Shown here piece by piece: positions 17,012 to 25,933 of a DNA stretch of 64,000 nucleotides. The notes beneath the pieces are model-generated. The model was not told where the DNA came from, did not search any database, and was given only the letters and a program-made list of their open reading frames with translations. The position numbers and the translations under genes were made by a program. Numbering within the stretch: the stretch's first letter is position 1; every line of letters starts with the position of its first letter. Origin of the DNA: Stenotrophomonas maltophilia (lineage in GTDB: Bacteria > Pseudomonadota > Gammaproteobacteria > Xanthomonadales > Xanthomonadaceae); assembly GCA_900113425.1 (NCBI GenBank), contig FOZF01000003.1, forward strand, positions 362,888 to 426,887, read 5' to 3'.

Positions 17012-20011
17012 TCAGTAGCTCCAGGTCACCGTCAGCTGCGCATAGCGCGGCGACTGGAAGCCGGTGCCATAACGATACAGCGGGTTCGGCGTACCGATGC
17101 TGTCCTGCGGCTCGTAGTCCTGGTCCACCGTCACCACACGCTGCTGGTTGAGTACGTTGTACACCGCCAGCTTCAGGCGCAGGTCGGTGGGGATCGGCAC
17201 CTTGTACGACACGCTGACGTCGAGGTCGTAGGTCCACGGCGTGCGGCCATCGCCACCGCGCGGGGAATGCACGAACACGCGCTCGGACGGCACGCTCGCC
17301 TGGCAGTTGGAGACGCACACGTAGTAGCTGTGGAAGTCGGTGTCGTCGAACGGATTGCCGGCGCCGAAGCGGGTGATCGGGCTGCCCGACTGCACGCCCA
17401 GCGTCGCCGCCACGCTCAGGTTCTCGGTCAACGCATAGCTGCCACGGAACTTGAACTGATGCCGCCGGTCATTGGCCAGGTAGCCGTAGCCGCGGTAGTT
17501 CACCCAGGGGTTGTCGAAGTTCTCGGTGCGTCCGGCATCGGCGAAGTCGGTATCGGAGTTGACCGGACCTTCCGCGTTGCCACGGCCGTAGGCCAGCGTA
17601 TAGGACGCATTGAAGCCCCACTTGCCATCCCAGGCGCGATCGACCTGCAGCTCCAGCGCCTTGTAGTCGCGCTTGGGCTTCACCCAGCCGCGCTGGCCGA
17701 CGTAGTTGCCGTCATCGTCATACAGCGCCCAGCCTTCCTTCGACGTATCGATGCTGATCCAGCCATCGTTGCTGCCGTCGCAGTTGGTATCGCCCCAGAC
17801 GGTGTTGCTGCGACCGGGATTGCCCATGATCCAGACGCTGTCGATGGCACCGCACTGGCCGGTGGCGGTGATGTTCATGTCATCGATAGCGTTGTGCAGG
17901 CGCCGATAGGTCACGCTGGCACCGACCGACCAGGCTTCGTTGATCATCTGCTGGAAGCCGAGGATCGCCTCGTCCTGGTAGACCGGGTCCATGTCCCGGT
18001 TCACTTCGGCACGCAGGTCCGGCACGCTGCCATCACCCTGTGAATTGTCGACCGGCCCGATCTGCGCCCCCAGGTTCGGCACGTTGTTGGCGGCACCGGT
18101 ATAGCCGAGGAACTCGTACCAGGTGCGTTCGTCCAGGAAGCCACCGGCCTGCTTGATGTTGATGACGTTGGCCACCGGCAGGAAGTAGCGGCCAAGGTTG
18201 CCGAACACCTTGGTGGTGCCATCACCCCGCACGTCCCACGCAAAGCCCAGGCGCGGGGCCAGCATGTCGTCGATCTTGATGTAGCTGCTGCCGTCGCCGC
18301 CCTTGTTGTCGAAGGCTTCCAGGCGCAGGCCCATGTTCAGCAGCAGGTTCGGGGTGACCTGCCAGTTGTCTTCCAGGTAATACGCCGAGTTGATGGTTTC
18401 AAACGAGCCATCCACTTCATAGCGGCGGGTGCGCGCGACCAGGCCACTGGCCGGCACGATGCCCCCGTTGAGCGAGCTGCCCGGCGTGCGGTAGTAGATG
18501 TCGTAGCGGAAACCACCCGGACCGGGATAGGCGCGGCTGTAGTCGGAGGTGTTCTCTTCGCGGTCCAGGCCGAAGCGCAGCAGGTGGTTGCCCAGGGTCC
18601 ACTCGAAGTCGGCGCGTGCGGCCTTGCGCGTATCCAGTGCCGATTCCAGCAACGAGCTGCTGGTGCAGCTGCGGTCGCCCTGCAGCTGCGAGGGCACGCC
18701 CTGACTGGCGGTACGGTTGTCGAACACGCGGTTGCAGTTCTCGTCCATCAGCGAGCTCTGCGCGCGGTTGCGCTTGTTCTCGCCATACATCAGCTTCATG
18801 GTCAGATCGTTGTTGACCTGCCAGCTGTAGGTGCCCGACCAGTTCCTGCCGCCCACGGTGTTGTAGATCTGGTTGCTGCGCTCGCCTACCGTCTGGCCAC
18901 TGGCGTAGTCGTAGTTGTAGACATCGGTGAGCGTCTTGCTCTTGTCCGAGAAACCGAACAGCGACAGCATCTGGTTGTCGGTGATCTGCCAGTCGATCTT
19001 GCCGCCCCAGAACGGGTCATCGGCCTTGCCCTGGCTCAAGCGCGTACCGGCATCGTTGGTCGAGGTCGGCCGGTAGTCACGGGCCTCGTACATGCCGAAG
19101 AAGAACAGCCGGTCCTGGATCAGGGCACCGGATGCGAACACGTTGAGCGCACTGCGGCTGTAGTCGTCGCGGCTGGCGGTGATGTAACGGCTGCCCTGGC
19201 CGTCATAGCGGTCGCGGGCCTGCGATTGCCATGCGCGGGGTTCGAACACCAGCTCGGCACCGGCCTTGAAGTCGTTGCTGCCCGAGCGGGTGACGGCGTT
19301 GATGACGCCACCGGTGCTGCGCCCGAACTCCACCGAATAGCCTCCGGTCTTGACCTGGAACTCCTGGTAGAAGGAGAACGGCACTGACGAGAAGCCCACC
19401 CGGTTGTAGAAGTCGGTGACGTTCAGTCCATTGATGTACACGGTGTTCTCGGCCACTGACGAGCCGCCGAACGATATGCCCTGCCCGCCCAGCGAGCCCT
19501 TGCCCTTCACTGCGCCCGGCGCCAGCAGCGCAACGGCGGTGATGTCACGGTCCACCGGCAGGCGCGACAGCTCCTCGCGGGTGATGTTGGTGGCCGACTC
19601 GGTGGACTTCACATCCACCATCGATACCACCTGCGGCGCGCGCACCTCCACCGTTCCCAGGGTACTGACCGCACCCAGCGGCACATTGACGGTGGTTGCG
19701 CTGCCCAGGCCGACGGTGACCTGGCCGACGCGGCTGGCACCGCCGCCGGGCAGGCTCACCTCCATCTCATAGGTGCCCACCGGCAGCAGCGGAATGCGAT
19801 AGCTGCCGCTGGCATCGGCCTGTACCGAGCGGACGAAGCCGGTGGCCGGATTGCGCACCGTGACCGTGGCGCCGGCAGGAACCTGGCCGGCATCGCTGAC
19901 CAGCCGGCCGGCGACGGAGCCATCCTGCGCGAAGGCGCCGGGCGCGATCACGCCCAGACAGGTACCCAGGGCGACGCACAGCGCCGCCCGCTTGATGTTG
20001 TATGCCTTCAT
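17012..20011 (-). CDS. TonB-dependent receptor, Oar-like, with carboxypeptidase-regulatory-like N-domain
   Basis: 999-residue outer-membrane receptor. After the signal peptide (ending GAFAQ) a beta-sandwich of the carboxypeptidase-regulatory type spans about residues 30-110 (GRLVSDAGQVPAGATVTVRN, GSYRIPLLPVGTYEMEV). The plug domain follows (STESATNITREELSRLPVDR, NTVYINGLNVTDFYNRVGFS, GGVINAVTRSGSNDFK), then a long barrel ending in an aromatic residue (QLTVTWSY). Such Oar-type receptors import oligomers or peptides, with the energy coming from TonB. The gene follows the transglutaminase-like gene by 51 bases and precedes the serine hydrolase by 37. From this company a muropeptide or peptide ligand is inferred; no ligand motif can be read from the sequence. 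Confidence 0.85.
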   Translation of the reverse strand: MKAYNIKRAALCVALGTCLGVIAPGAFAQDGSVAGRLVSDAGQVPAGATVTVRNPATGFVRSVQADASGSYRIPLLPVGTYEMEVSLPGGGASRVGQVTVGLGSATTVNVPLGAVSTLGTVEVRAPQVVSMVDVKSTESATNITREELSRLPVDRDITAVALLAPGAVKGKGSLGGQGISFGGSSVAENTVYINGLNVTDFYNRVGFSSVPFSFYQEFQVKTGGYSVEFGRSTGGVINAVTRSGSNDFKAGAELVFEPRAWQSQARDRYDGQGSRYITASRDDYSRSALNVFASGALIQDRLFFFGMYEARDYRPTSTNDAGTRLSQGKADDPFWGGKIDWQITDNQMLSLFGFSDKSKTLTDVYNYDYASGQTVGERSNQIYNTVGGRNWSGTYSWQVNNDLTMKLMYGENKRNRAQSSLMDENCNRVFDNRTASQGVPSQLQGDRSCTSSSLLESALDTRKAARADFEWTLGNHLLRFGLDREENTSDYSRAYPGPGGFRYDIYYRTPGSSLNGGIVPASGLVARTRRYEVDGSFETINSAYYLEDNWQVTPNLLLNMGLRLEAFDNKGGDGSSYIKIDDMLAPRLGFAWDVRGDGTTKVFGNLGRYFLPVANVINIKQAGGFLDERTWYEFLGYTGAANNVPNLGAQIGPVDNSQGDGSVPDLRAEVNRDMDPVYQDEAILGFQQMINEAWSVGASVTYRRLHNAIDDMNITATGQCGAIDSVWIMGNPGRSNTVWGDTNCDGSNDGWISIDTSKEGWALYDDDGNYVGQRGWVKPKRDYKALELQVDRAWDGKWGFNASYTLAYGRGNAEGPVNSDTDFADAGRTENFDNPWVNYRGYGYLANDRRHQFKFRGSYALTENLSVAATLGVQSGSPITRFGAGNPFDDTDFHSYYVCVSNCQASVPSERVFVHSPRGGDGRTPWTYDLDVSVSYKVPIPTDLRLKLAVYNVLNQQRVVTVDQDYEPQDSIGTPNPLYRYGTGFQSPRYAQLTVTWSY

Positions 20012-20062
20012 CCCCTGCTCTCTCCTGCAAGAATTGAATGGTGCCGATGGTGGTGTGTCGCG

Positions 20063-21535
20063 CTAGCGTTGCCCGGCGGGCAGTACCTGCCACTGGAAGT
20101 CGTAGCTCCATTGGTCGAAGTACAGGTTGCCGCCTGCCCACTCGGCCTCGCCGCGCTGCGAGTCGACCGTTTCCGAGCGGAAATGCTGTTTGGCCGGCAC
20201 GAACGGCTGGCCGAAATCGTCGTTGAAGGCGATGCGGTAGCCGTCGAGGCCACCCAGGTAGAAATCGCGCAGCGCAGGCACATCGCTGGCCAGTGCACCG
20301 GTGGTCACATCCATCGGCAGCCAGCCATATGGCGCCAGATAGACCTGTCCCCAGTCATGCAGGTTGTTGTAGCCGCTGCCATCGTCGGAGAACACCATGC
20401 CCGACTGCCAGCGCGCGGGAATGCCGTTCATGCGCAGCAGCGCGATCAGCAGCAGCGTCTGCTGGCCGCAGTCGGCATGGCCGGCACGCAGCGCGTAGTC
20501 GCTGATGTTGCTGAGGGTGGAATACTCGCGTGCGCCGGCCCATGGGATGCGATCGACCGCCGCGAACAGCCTGCGCACGATCTCGTAGGGGCGTGTTTCG
20601 CCCTGCAGCACCTGGTCGGAGAACAGTTTCAATGCCGGCGTGAAACGCACATGCGGCAACTGTTCGCTCAGGTAAGGCTGCAGCGCGGCGTCGGCCGGTG
20701 TCGGCTGCACCCGGGCCGGATCGATTGCCGTGTGGCGGGCGAACAGGGTGACGGCATAACGGATCTCGAAGCGCGTGGGCTGGCCGGCGACGGCCTTCGC
20801 TTCCAGGTAGGCGGTGCGCTGCAGGGTACTGGCGGGCGCCACGCGTGCGTCGCCCGGCGTACTGCCAAGCCATTGCACGTGCTCCTGCTGGCCCGGAATC
20901 TCGCGCGGATAGGGAATCCAGGCGCGGACGGTTTCGCCCGCCGGGACCGCATCGGCCTTGACCGTGAGCGACTGCGTGAACGCGATGCGCTGCGGCAGCA
21001 CCGACGCCTGGCCGCTTTGACCGGCAGCGGCAACGATACGTGCGTGGTGCGCGTTGAGCACTTCATTCGGGCCCGGAGGTGGCATCGGTGCATCGGCGCG
21101 GCGGCGTGCGCGCGCTTCATCGCTGAGCAGGAACAGGTTCGAGGGCGCGCGCTTGAAGTACGCGCGCCTGCCATCGATATCGAGGTGCTCGATCAGGCCC
21201 AGCTGGTCCCAGCGCGCGAATTCCTCGTCGGTCAGATCCGGAATCCAGCGACGCACAGCCGCTTTGGCCGCCGTTTCGTCGAGGGAAAAATCCAGGCGGA
21301 TGCGGCGCATGCGCTCGCGCTGGAACGCGTCTTCGGCAGCATCGCGCCCGGTCGCCAGCAGCGCCTGGGCATCGCTGAAGCGCCCGCTGTCGATCAGGTC
21401 GATCACCTGCAGTCCATGCCCGCGCTGCCGGCTGTCGCGCGCGTCTGCCGCATGCGTGGCCGACGCCCACAGCAGCAGCGCGGCACACAGGCCGGCGGCG
21501 GCAGGCAGACGCGGTTTGCGAACGGCAGGATCCAC
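20063..21535 (-). CDS. Secreted transglutaminase-like cysteine protein
   Basis: 490-residue protein with a transglutaminase-core domain in its C-terminal third. The triad is readable: Cys356 in HADCGQQTLLLIALL, His393 in NNLHDWGQVYLA and Asp409 in GWLPMDVTTG. In bacteria this fold usually serves as a cysteine peptidase or amidase, sometimes as a cross-linker. The N-terminal 300 residues contain a signal peptide (WASATHA) and a beta-rich domain (VRAWIPYPREIPGQQEHVQW). The start is GTG 21535, chosen for the GGAAG ribosome site seven bases upstream and a proper signal peptide; an earlier GTG at 21577 is possible. First gene of the leftward murein-peptide operon, divergent from the NlpC/P60 gene. 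Confidence 0.8.
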   Translation of the reverse strand: MDPAVRKPRLPAAAGLCAALLLWASATHAADARDSRQRGHGLQVIDLIDSGRFSDAQALLATGRDAAEDAFQRERMRRIRLDFSLDETAAKAAVRRWIPDLTDEEFARWDQLGLIEHLDIDGRRAYFKRAPSNLFLLSDEARARRRADAPMPPPGPNEVLNAHHARIVAAAGQSGQASVLPQRIAFTQSLTVKADAVPAGETVRAWIPYPREIPGQQEHVQWLGSTPGDARVAPASTLQRTAYLEAKAVAGQPTRFEIRYAVTLFARHTAIDPARVQPTPADAALQPYLSEQLPHVRFTPALKLFSDQVLQGETRPYEIVRRLFAAVDRIPWAGAREYSTLSNISDYALRAGHADCGQQTLLLIALLRMNGIPARWQSGMVFSDDGSGYNNLHDWGQVYLAPYGWLPMDVTTGALASDVPALRDFYLGGLDGYRIAFNDDFGQPFVPAKQHFRSETVDSQRGEAEWAGGNLYFDQWSYDFQWQVLPAGQR

Positions 21536-21594
21536 AGCGACACTTCCCAAGCGCGGGTGGTAACGGCTGTGTAACACGGGCCGGAGGACCGGTC

Positions 21595-21640
21595 AATAAT
21601 TTATTCTTGCTTTCGCACGCGAAAGGAATAAATATTCCTT
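21595..21640. promoter_or_regulatory. AT-rich paired palindromes in the divergent promoter (candidate RpiR operator)
   Basis: A perfect 18-base palindrome AAGGAATA-AA-TATTCCTT occupies 21623-21640 and a shorter one AATAA-T-TTATT occupies 21595-21605. Their centres are 31.5 bases apart, about three helical turns, so both face the same side. The stretch is an AT-rich island in a GC-rich genome and lies exactly between the two divergent operons, one of which encodes an RpiR-type regulator. Operator function is inferred. Confidence 0.6.
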
Positions 21641-21667
21641 AAGGCATTCGAGGAGGGTGTGCTGCGC

Positions 21668-23104
21668 ATGATCCTGGCTTCCCGCGAACCGCGCCGGCAA
21701 TGGCCGCGCCGGTTGACCCTGGCCCTGTGCCTGCTCGCCGCACCGGCCTTCGTGCAGGCTGCCGCGCCCGATCCGGGCGCGCCGCTGCCGTATGTGATCG
21801 GCCTGCACGAGGTTTACCTGACCCCGGACTACTGGGCCGCCCGGCTGGACGATGCCGATGCGCCCATCCTCGACCGCGCGCAGATCCAGGCGCAGAACGC
21901 GCGGATGCGCGCAGAGGATGCCCATATCCAGGATATCGCCGCCCTGCCTGCCCAGCTGGGTGCGGCACAGGTGCGCAGCAGCATCACGGCGCTGTCGAGC
22001 TGGCCCACGCGTACGCTCTACAACGCCAAGGGGCAGGCGATCGCACCGGCAGTGCGCAAGGCCATCGAAGCCAACCTCGGCCTGGATGCGATTCCCGCAC
22101 AGGTGGCGCCCGACTATGGGCTGGTGGTGAAGCGTGCCGCACTGCGCACCTTCCCGACCCACGAGCGGGTCTTCAGCACGGTCGGCGATACCGATATCGA
22201 TCGTTTCCAGGAATCGGCGCTGTTCCCCGGTGACAAGGTCGCCGTGGTCCATCGCAGCAGCGATGGCCGCTGGTTGTTCGTGCACAGCGAGCGCTACAGC
22301 GCATGGATCGAAGCGGACGCCGTGGCCACCGGCGACAAGGCCAGCGTGCTCGGCTATGGCAGCGCCGGCCCGTACCGCATCGTCACCGGCGCCACCGCGC
22401 ACACCGTCTACACGCCGGAAGAGCCGCGTGTCTCGCGCCTGCAGCTGGACATGGGCGTGCGCCTGCCGGTGCTGGCCGACTGGCCGGCGGCCACGCCGGT
22501 CAACGGCCAGCAGGCCCACGCCTCATGGGTGGTGCAGCTGCCGGTGCGCGAGGCCGATGGACGACTGAAACTGGTCCCGGCACTGCTGCCACGCTCGCAG
22601 GACACGGCCGCCGATTACCTGCCGCTGACCCCTCGCCGGCTGTTGCAGCAGGCGTTCAAGTTCCTGGGTGAGCGCTATGGCTGGGGCCATGACTACGATA
22701 CCCGCGACTGCAGCGGCTTCGTTTCGGAAATCTACCGGAGCTTCGGCGTGCTGATGCCGCGCAATACCAGCGCGCAGGCGATCAGCCCGGCGCTGGATCG
22801 CCTGCCGTTCACCAGCAAGGATGGCAAGGCCGTGCGCGAACGTGCCGTCACCGGCCTGCAGGTCGGTGATCTGGTCTACATCCCCGGTCATGTGATGATG
22901 GCCATCGGCCACGTCGACGGCCGCACCTGGGTCATCCACGATACGGCCGGCGGCAGCTGGTTCGGCGCCGACGGTACGCGTGTGCAGGCCCATCTCAATG
23001 GTGTTTCGGTCACGCCGCTGGAGCCGATGATGGCCAGCGACACGGTCCGCTACATCGACCGCATCACCAACATCCAGCGCCTGCGGGCCAAGACCCCTGA
23101 ATGA
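21668..23104 (+). CDS. NlpC/P60 endopeptidase with SH3-like domains (gamma-D-Glu-mDAP type)
   Basis: 478-residue secreted cysteine peptidase. A signal peptide (ALCLLAAPAFVQA) is followed by an N-terminal helical/SH3-like region, a bacterial SH3 domain (HRSSDGRWLFVHSERYSAWI), and a C-terminal NlpC/P60 domain. The triad is Cys348 in DTRDCSGFVSEIYRSFG, His408 in PGHVMMAIGHVDG and His424 in VIHDTAGG. Relatives such as Bacillus YkfC release L-Ala-gamma-D-Glu from murein tripeptides. Start ATG 21668 has AGGAGGG upstream with a rather long spacer; GTG 21659 is the alternative. Its stop overlaps the epimerase start by four bases (ATGA), strong evidence that the two act in sequence, as ykfC and ykfB do. 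Confidence 0.9.
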   Translation: MILASREPRRQWPRRLTLALCLLAAPAFVQAAAPDPGAPLPYVIGLHEVYLTPDYWAARLDDADAPILDRAQIQAQNARMRAEDAHIQDIAALPAQLGAAQVRSSITALSSWPTRTLYNAKGQAIAPAVRKAIEANLGLDAIPAQVAPDYGLVVKRAALRTFPTHERVFSTVGDTDIDRFQESALFPGDKVAVVHRSSDGRWLFVHSERYSAWIEADAVATGDKASVLGYGSAGPYRIVTGATAHTVYTPEEPRVSRLQLDMGVRLPVLADWPAATPVNGQQAHASWVVQLPVREADGRLKLVPALLPRSQDTAADYLPLTPRRLLQQAFKFLGERYGWGHDYDTRDCSGFVSEIYRSFGVLMPRNTSAQAISPALDRLPFTSKDGKAVRERAVTGLQVGDLVYIPGHVMMAIGHVDGRTWVIHDTAGGSWFGADGTRVQAHLNGVSVTPLEPMMASDTVRYIDRITNIQRLRAKTPE

Positions 23105-24207
23105 AGATCACCGCCATTGAACTGGGCATGCTGCGCGTGCCGCTGAAGACCCCCTTCAAGACCGCCCTGCGCACCGTGGAAACCGTGGAGGACGTGGTGG
23201 TGCTGATCCGCACCGACAGCGGCCACACCGGGTACGGTGAGGCGCCGGCCACCGCCGTGATCACCGGTGATACGCATGGCTCGATCATCGAAGCGATCCA
23301 CCACTTCATCGCTCCACGCCTGATCGGGCAGGACGTTGCCAACCTCAACCGCCTGTGCGGTCTGGTGCAGACGTCGATGGAGCGCAATACCAGCGCCAAG
23401 GCCGCAGTGGAGATCGCCCTGTACGACCTGTGGGCGCAGCTGCATGGCGCGCCGCTGTACCAGATGCTCGGCGGCGGCGATCCGGTCATCACCACCGACA
23501 TCACCATCAGCGTGGACTACATCGACAAGATGGTGGCCGATTCGCTGTCGGCGATCGAGCGTGGCTTCGAGTCGCTGAAGATCAAGGTAGGCAAGGACAT
23601 CGGCCTGGACATCGAGCGGGTCAAGGCGATCCACGCGGCGGTTGAAGGCCGCGCCCTGCTGCGCCTGGACGCCAACCAAGGCTGGACCGCCAAGCAGGCG
23701 GTGCACGCGATGCGCACGCTGGAGGATGCCGGCGTGGTGCTGGAGCTGCTGGAGCAGCCGGTGAAGGCCGCCGACATCAGTGGCCTGAAGTACGTGACCG
23801 ACCGGGTCAACACGCCGGTCATGGCCGATGAGAGCGTGTTCAGTCCCAGCCAGGTGATGGACCTCATCCAGCAGCGCGCGGCGGACATCATCAACATCAA
23901 GCTGATGAAGACCGGTGGCCTGTCCAATGCCATCCGCATCGCCGACATCGCCGGCATCTACGGCGTGCCATGCATGATCGGCTGCATGATCGAATCGAGC
24001 ATCAGCGTGGCCGCGGCCGTGCACCTGGCCGTGGCCAGGAGTGATGTGATCACCAAGGTCGACCTGGACGGCCCTTCGCTGGGCCAGTTCGATCCGGTCA
24101 GCGGCGGGGTCAACTTCAACGAGTCGGAGATCACCATCAGCGATGCGCCGGGGCTGGGAATCACCGAGGTGCGCGGGCTGGAGATGATCACGCCGCCGCG
24201 CTGGTAG
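23101..24207 (+). CDS. L-Ala-D/L-Glu epimerase (enolase superfamily dipeptide epimerase)
   Basis: 368-residue cytoplasmic enzyme converting the murein dipeptide L-Ala-D-Glu to L-Ala-L-Glu so that ordinary peptidases can use it. The acid/base lysines are K160 and K162 in SLKIKVGKD, and a third catalytic Lys lies in IINIKLMKTGG. Metal ligands are in LLRLDANQGW, LELLEQPV and MADESV. The pair D321/D323 (KVDLDGPS) falls at the same numbers as the residues that hold the dipeptide amino group in Bacillus subtilis YkfB, which supports dipeptide rather than muconate or succinylbenzoate specificity. Translationally coupled to the NlpC/P60 gene. Confidence 0.93.
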   Translation: MKITAIELGMLRVPLKTPFKTALRTVETVEDVVVLIRTDSGHTGYGEAPATAVITGDTHGSIIEAIHHFIAPRLIGQDVANLNRLCGLVQTSMERNTSAKAAVEIALYDLWAQLHGAPLYQMLGGGDPVITTDITISVDYIDKMVADSLSAIERGFESLKIKVGKDIGLDIERVKAIHAAVEGRALLRLDANQGWTAKQAVHAMRTLEDAGVVLELLEQPVKAADISGLKYVTDRVNTPVMADESVFSPSQVMDLIQQRAADIINIKLMKTGGLSNAIRIADIAGIYGVPCMIGCMIESSISVAAAVHLAVARSDVITKVDLDGPSLGQFDPVSGGVNFNESEITISDAPGLGITEVRGLEMITPPRW

Positions 24208-24280
24208 GCCGCTGCACGGGCGCTACCGCCGACCGCTGATCCCGCTTACCCTTCCTGCAACCGGACCCACGCTGAGCCCC

Positions 24281-25129
24281 ATGCCACCCCTGGTGAAAAT
24301 CCGCTCCGAGCGCGGGCAGATGTCGGCCATCGAACGCCGCATCGCCGACTTCATCCTCGACAATGCCCACCTGCTGCGCGACTACTCTTCGCAGCAGCTG
24401 GCCAGTGCGCTGGGCATCAGCCAGTCCAGCGTGGTGAAGTTCAGCCAGAAGCTGGGCTTCAAGGGTTACCCGGACCTGAAGTACTCGATCGGCCAGGACG
24501 TGGCGCGCGCCGGTCACGATCCACAGGCACGGCCGCCGTCGCCGAGCGCCGACGATGACTACGCCGACATCGCCAAGCGCCTGCGCCTGAGCCGGGCAGC
24601 CGCCGAGGAAGAGACCAGCCTGGCCAATGCACAGGCCGATGTCGAGGCCATCGTGCGACTGCTCGACAGGGCGCCCAAAGTGTTCGTATACGGCCTTGGT
24701 GATGACGGCCTGTACGCACGCGAGTTCGCCATGCGACTGTCACTGCTGGGCATGCTGACCGTGCACCATGCCGATCCGATCCTGATGATGGCCAACCTGT
24801 CAGCGGCGCGGGCCGGTGATGCCATGCTGGTGTTCTCCGAGTTCGGCAAGCTGCCGCAGCTGTTCCAGCTGTCGCGGCAGTTCCAGGACGTGGGCGGGCA
24901 GGTGGTGTCGATCACCCGCCATACCGCCAACCCGCTGCGCGCACATGCCGACCAGTCACTGGTGGTCTGCGCCCATGACCCTGCACCGCACGTGGCGCAG
25001 CTGCTGTACCGTGCTTCACTGCAGTCCCTGCTCGACTTCGTCTTCGTGCTTTTGTGCCATGCCAACCCGGACCGCCACCGCCAGCTCGGGGTGAACCTGG
25101 AACGGATCGAACACCTGATCGACGCCTGA
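24281..25129 (+). CDS. RpiR/MurR-family transcriptional regulator
   Basis: 282-residue regulator with an N-terminal HTH_6 domain (RRIADFILDNAHLLRDYSSQ, then LASALGISQSSVVKFSQKLG as recognition helix) and a C-terminal SIS domain (VFVYGLGDDGLYAREFAMRL, AMLVFSEFGKLPQLFQLS, VVSITRHTANPL). SIS-domain regulators bind phosphosugars; the best-known relative in this context, E. coli MurR, senses MurNAc-6-phosphate. It lies 73 bases after the epimerase in the same direction. Control of both divergent operons through the palindromes at 21595-21640 is inferred. Effector identity cannot be read from the sequence. Confidence 0.88.
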   Translation: MPPLVKIRSERGQMSAIERRIADFILDNAHLLRDYSSQQLASALGISQSSVVKFSQKLGFKGYPDLKYSIGQDVARAGHDPQARPPSPSADDDYADIAKRLRLSRAAAEEETSLANAQADVEAIVRLLDRAPKVFVYGLGDDGLYAREFAMRLSLLGMLTVHHADPILMMANLSAARAGDAMLVFSEFGKLPQLFQLSRQFQDVGGQVVSITRHTANPLRAHADQSLVVCAHDPAPHVAQLLYRASLQSLLDFVFVLLCHANPDRHRQLGVNLERIEHLIDA

Positions 25130-25156
25130 TCGACCCCTGGTTCACTGGAGTCCACG

Positions 25157-25933
25157 ATGCTGCCACTGCTGCGTACCGCCCTCGCTGTCACCGCTCTGGC
25201 CACCGCGCTGCCGGCTGGCGCGCTCACCCCGCTGCCGCCGATGGCGCGCAGTCTGCAGGCCATCGTGGTGGTCACCGACAGTTGGGATGCCACCCAGGGC
25301 CGGCTGCAGGCCTATGAGCGCAGGAGCAGCGACGACACGTGGCGTCCGCACGGCCCGGCCTTCACCGTGGCCGTGGGGCGTGAGGGCAGCGCGTGGGGCG
25401 TGGGCCGTGCGTCGCTGCACAACCAGGGACCGCAGAAGACGGAAGGCGACGGGCGCAGTCCGGCAGGCATCTTCGATATCGGCCCGGCGTTCGGCTACGC
25501 GCCGACGATCGCCAGCGCGATGCCGTATCTGCCGATGACGGCCAGCCACTACTGCATGGATGTCCCCGCCTCGCGCTACTACAACCGCATCGTCGATGCG
25601 GCGGACGTGGGCACCGCCGCAGTAGAAGGCTCCACCGAACCGATGCGGCTGGACCTCCACAACAAGGGCGATGTGCGCTACCGCGAGGGCTTCGTGATCG
25701 AGCACAACAGCAGCCGCAGGCCGGGCAAGGGCAGTTGCATCTTCGCCCACCTCTGGCGCAAGCCGGGCGAGGCCACGGCCGGCTGTACGGCAATGGAGCC
25801 GCGCCACATGACGGCCCTGCTGGCCTGGCTGAAGCCGGACACGCGCGCTGTCTTCGTCCTGCTGCCGAAGACGGAGTACCACAACCTGCAGGGGCCGTGG
25901 CAGCTACCGGCCCTGACCGGAGCGTTGCGTTGA
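25157..25933 (+). CDS. Secreted YkuD-fold protein (L,D-transpeptidase or L,D-carboxypeptidase-like)
   Basis: 258-residue periplasmic protein: signal peptide (LATALPAGA), then a domain of the COG3786-type L,D-transpeptidase family. The catalytic site is H198 (CIFAHLWRK) and C210 (ATAGCTAME), spaced eleven residues apart as in YkuD proteins, with VGREGSAWGVGRAS and DGRSPAGIFDIG as the preceding substrate-cleft segments. YkuD enzymes act at the L-centre of mDAP in stem peptides, forming 3-3 crosslinks or removing D-Ala4. In a catabolic operon a carboxypeptidase role is the more attractive guess. It starts 27 bases after the RpiR gene and overlaps the permease start. Confidence 0.85.
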   Translation: MLPLLRTALAVTALATALPAGALTPLPPMARSLQAIVVVTDSWDATQGRLQAYERRSSDDTWRPHGPAFTVAVGREGSAWGVGRASLHNQGPQKTEGDGRSPAGIFDIGPAFGYAPTIASAMPYLPMTASHYCMDVPASRYYNRIVDAADVGTAAVEGSTEPMRLDLHNKGDVRYREGFVIEHNSSRRPGKGSCIFAHLWRKPGEATAGCTAMEPRHMTALLAWLKPDTRAVFVLLPKTEYHNLQGPWQLPALTGALR

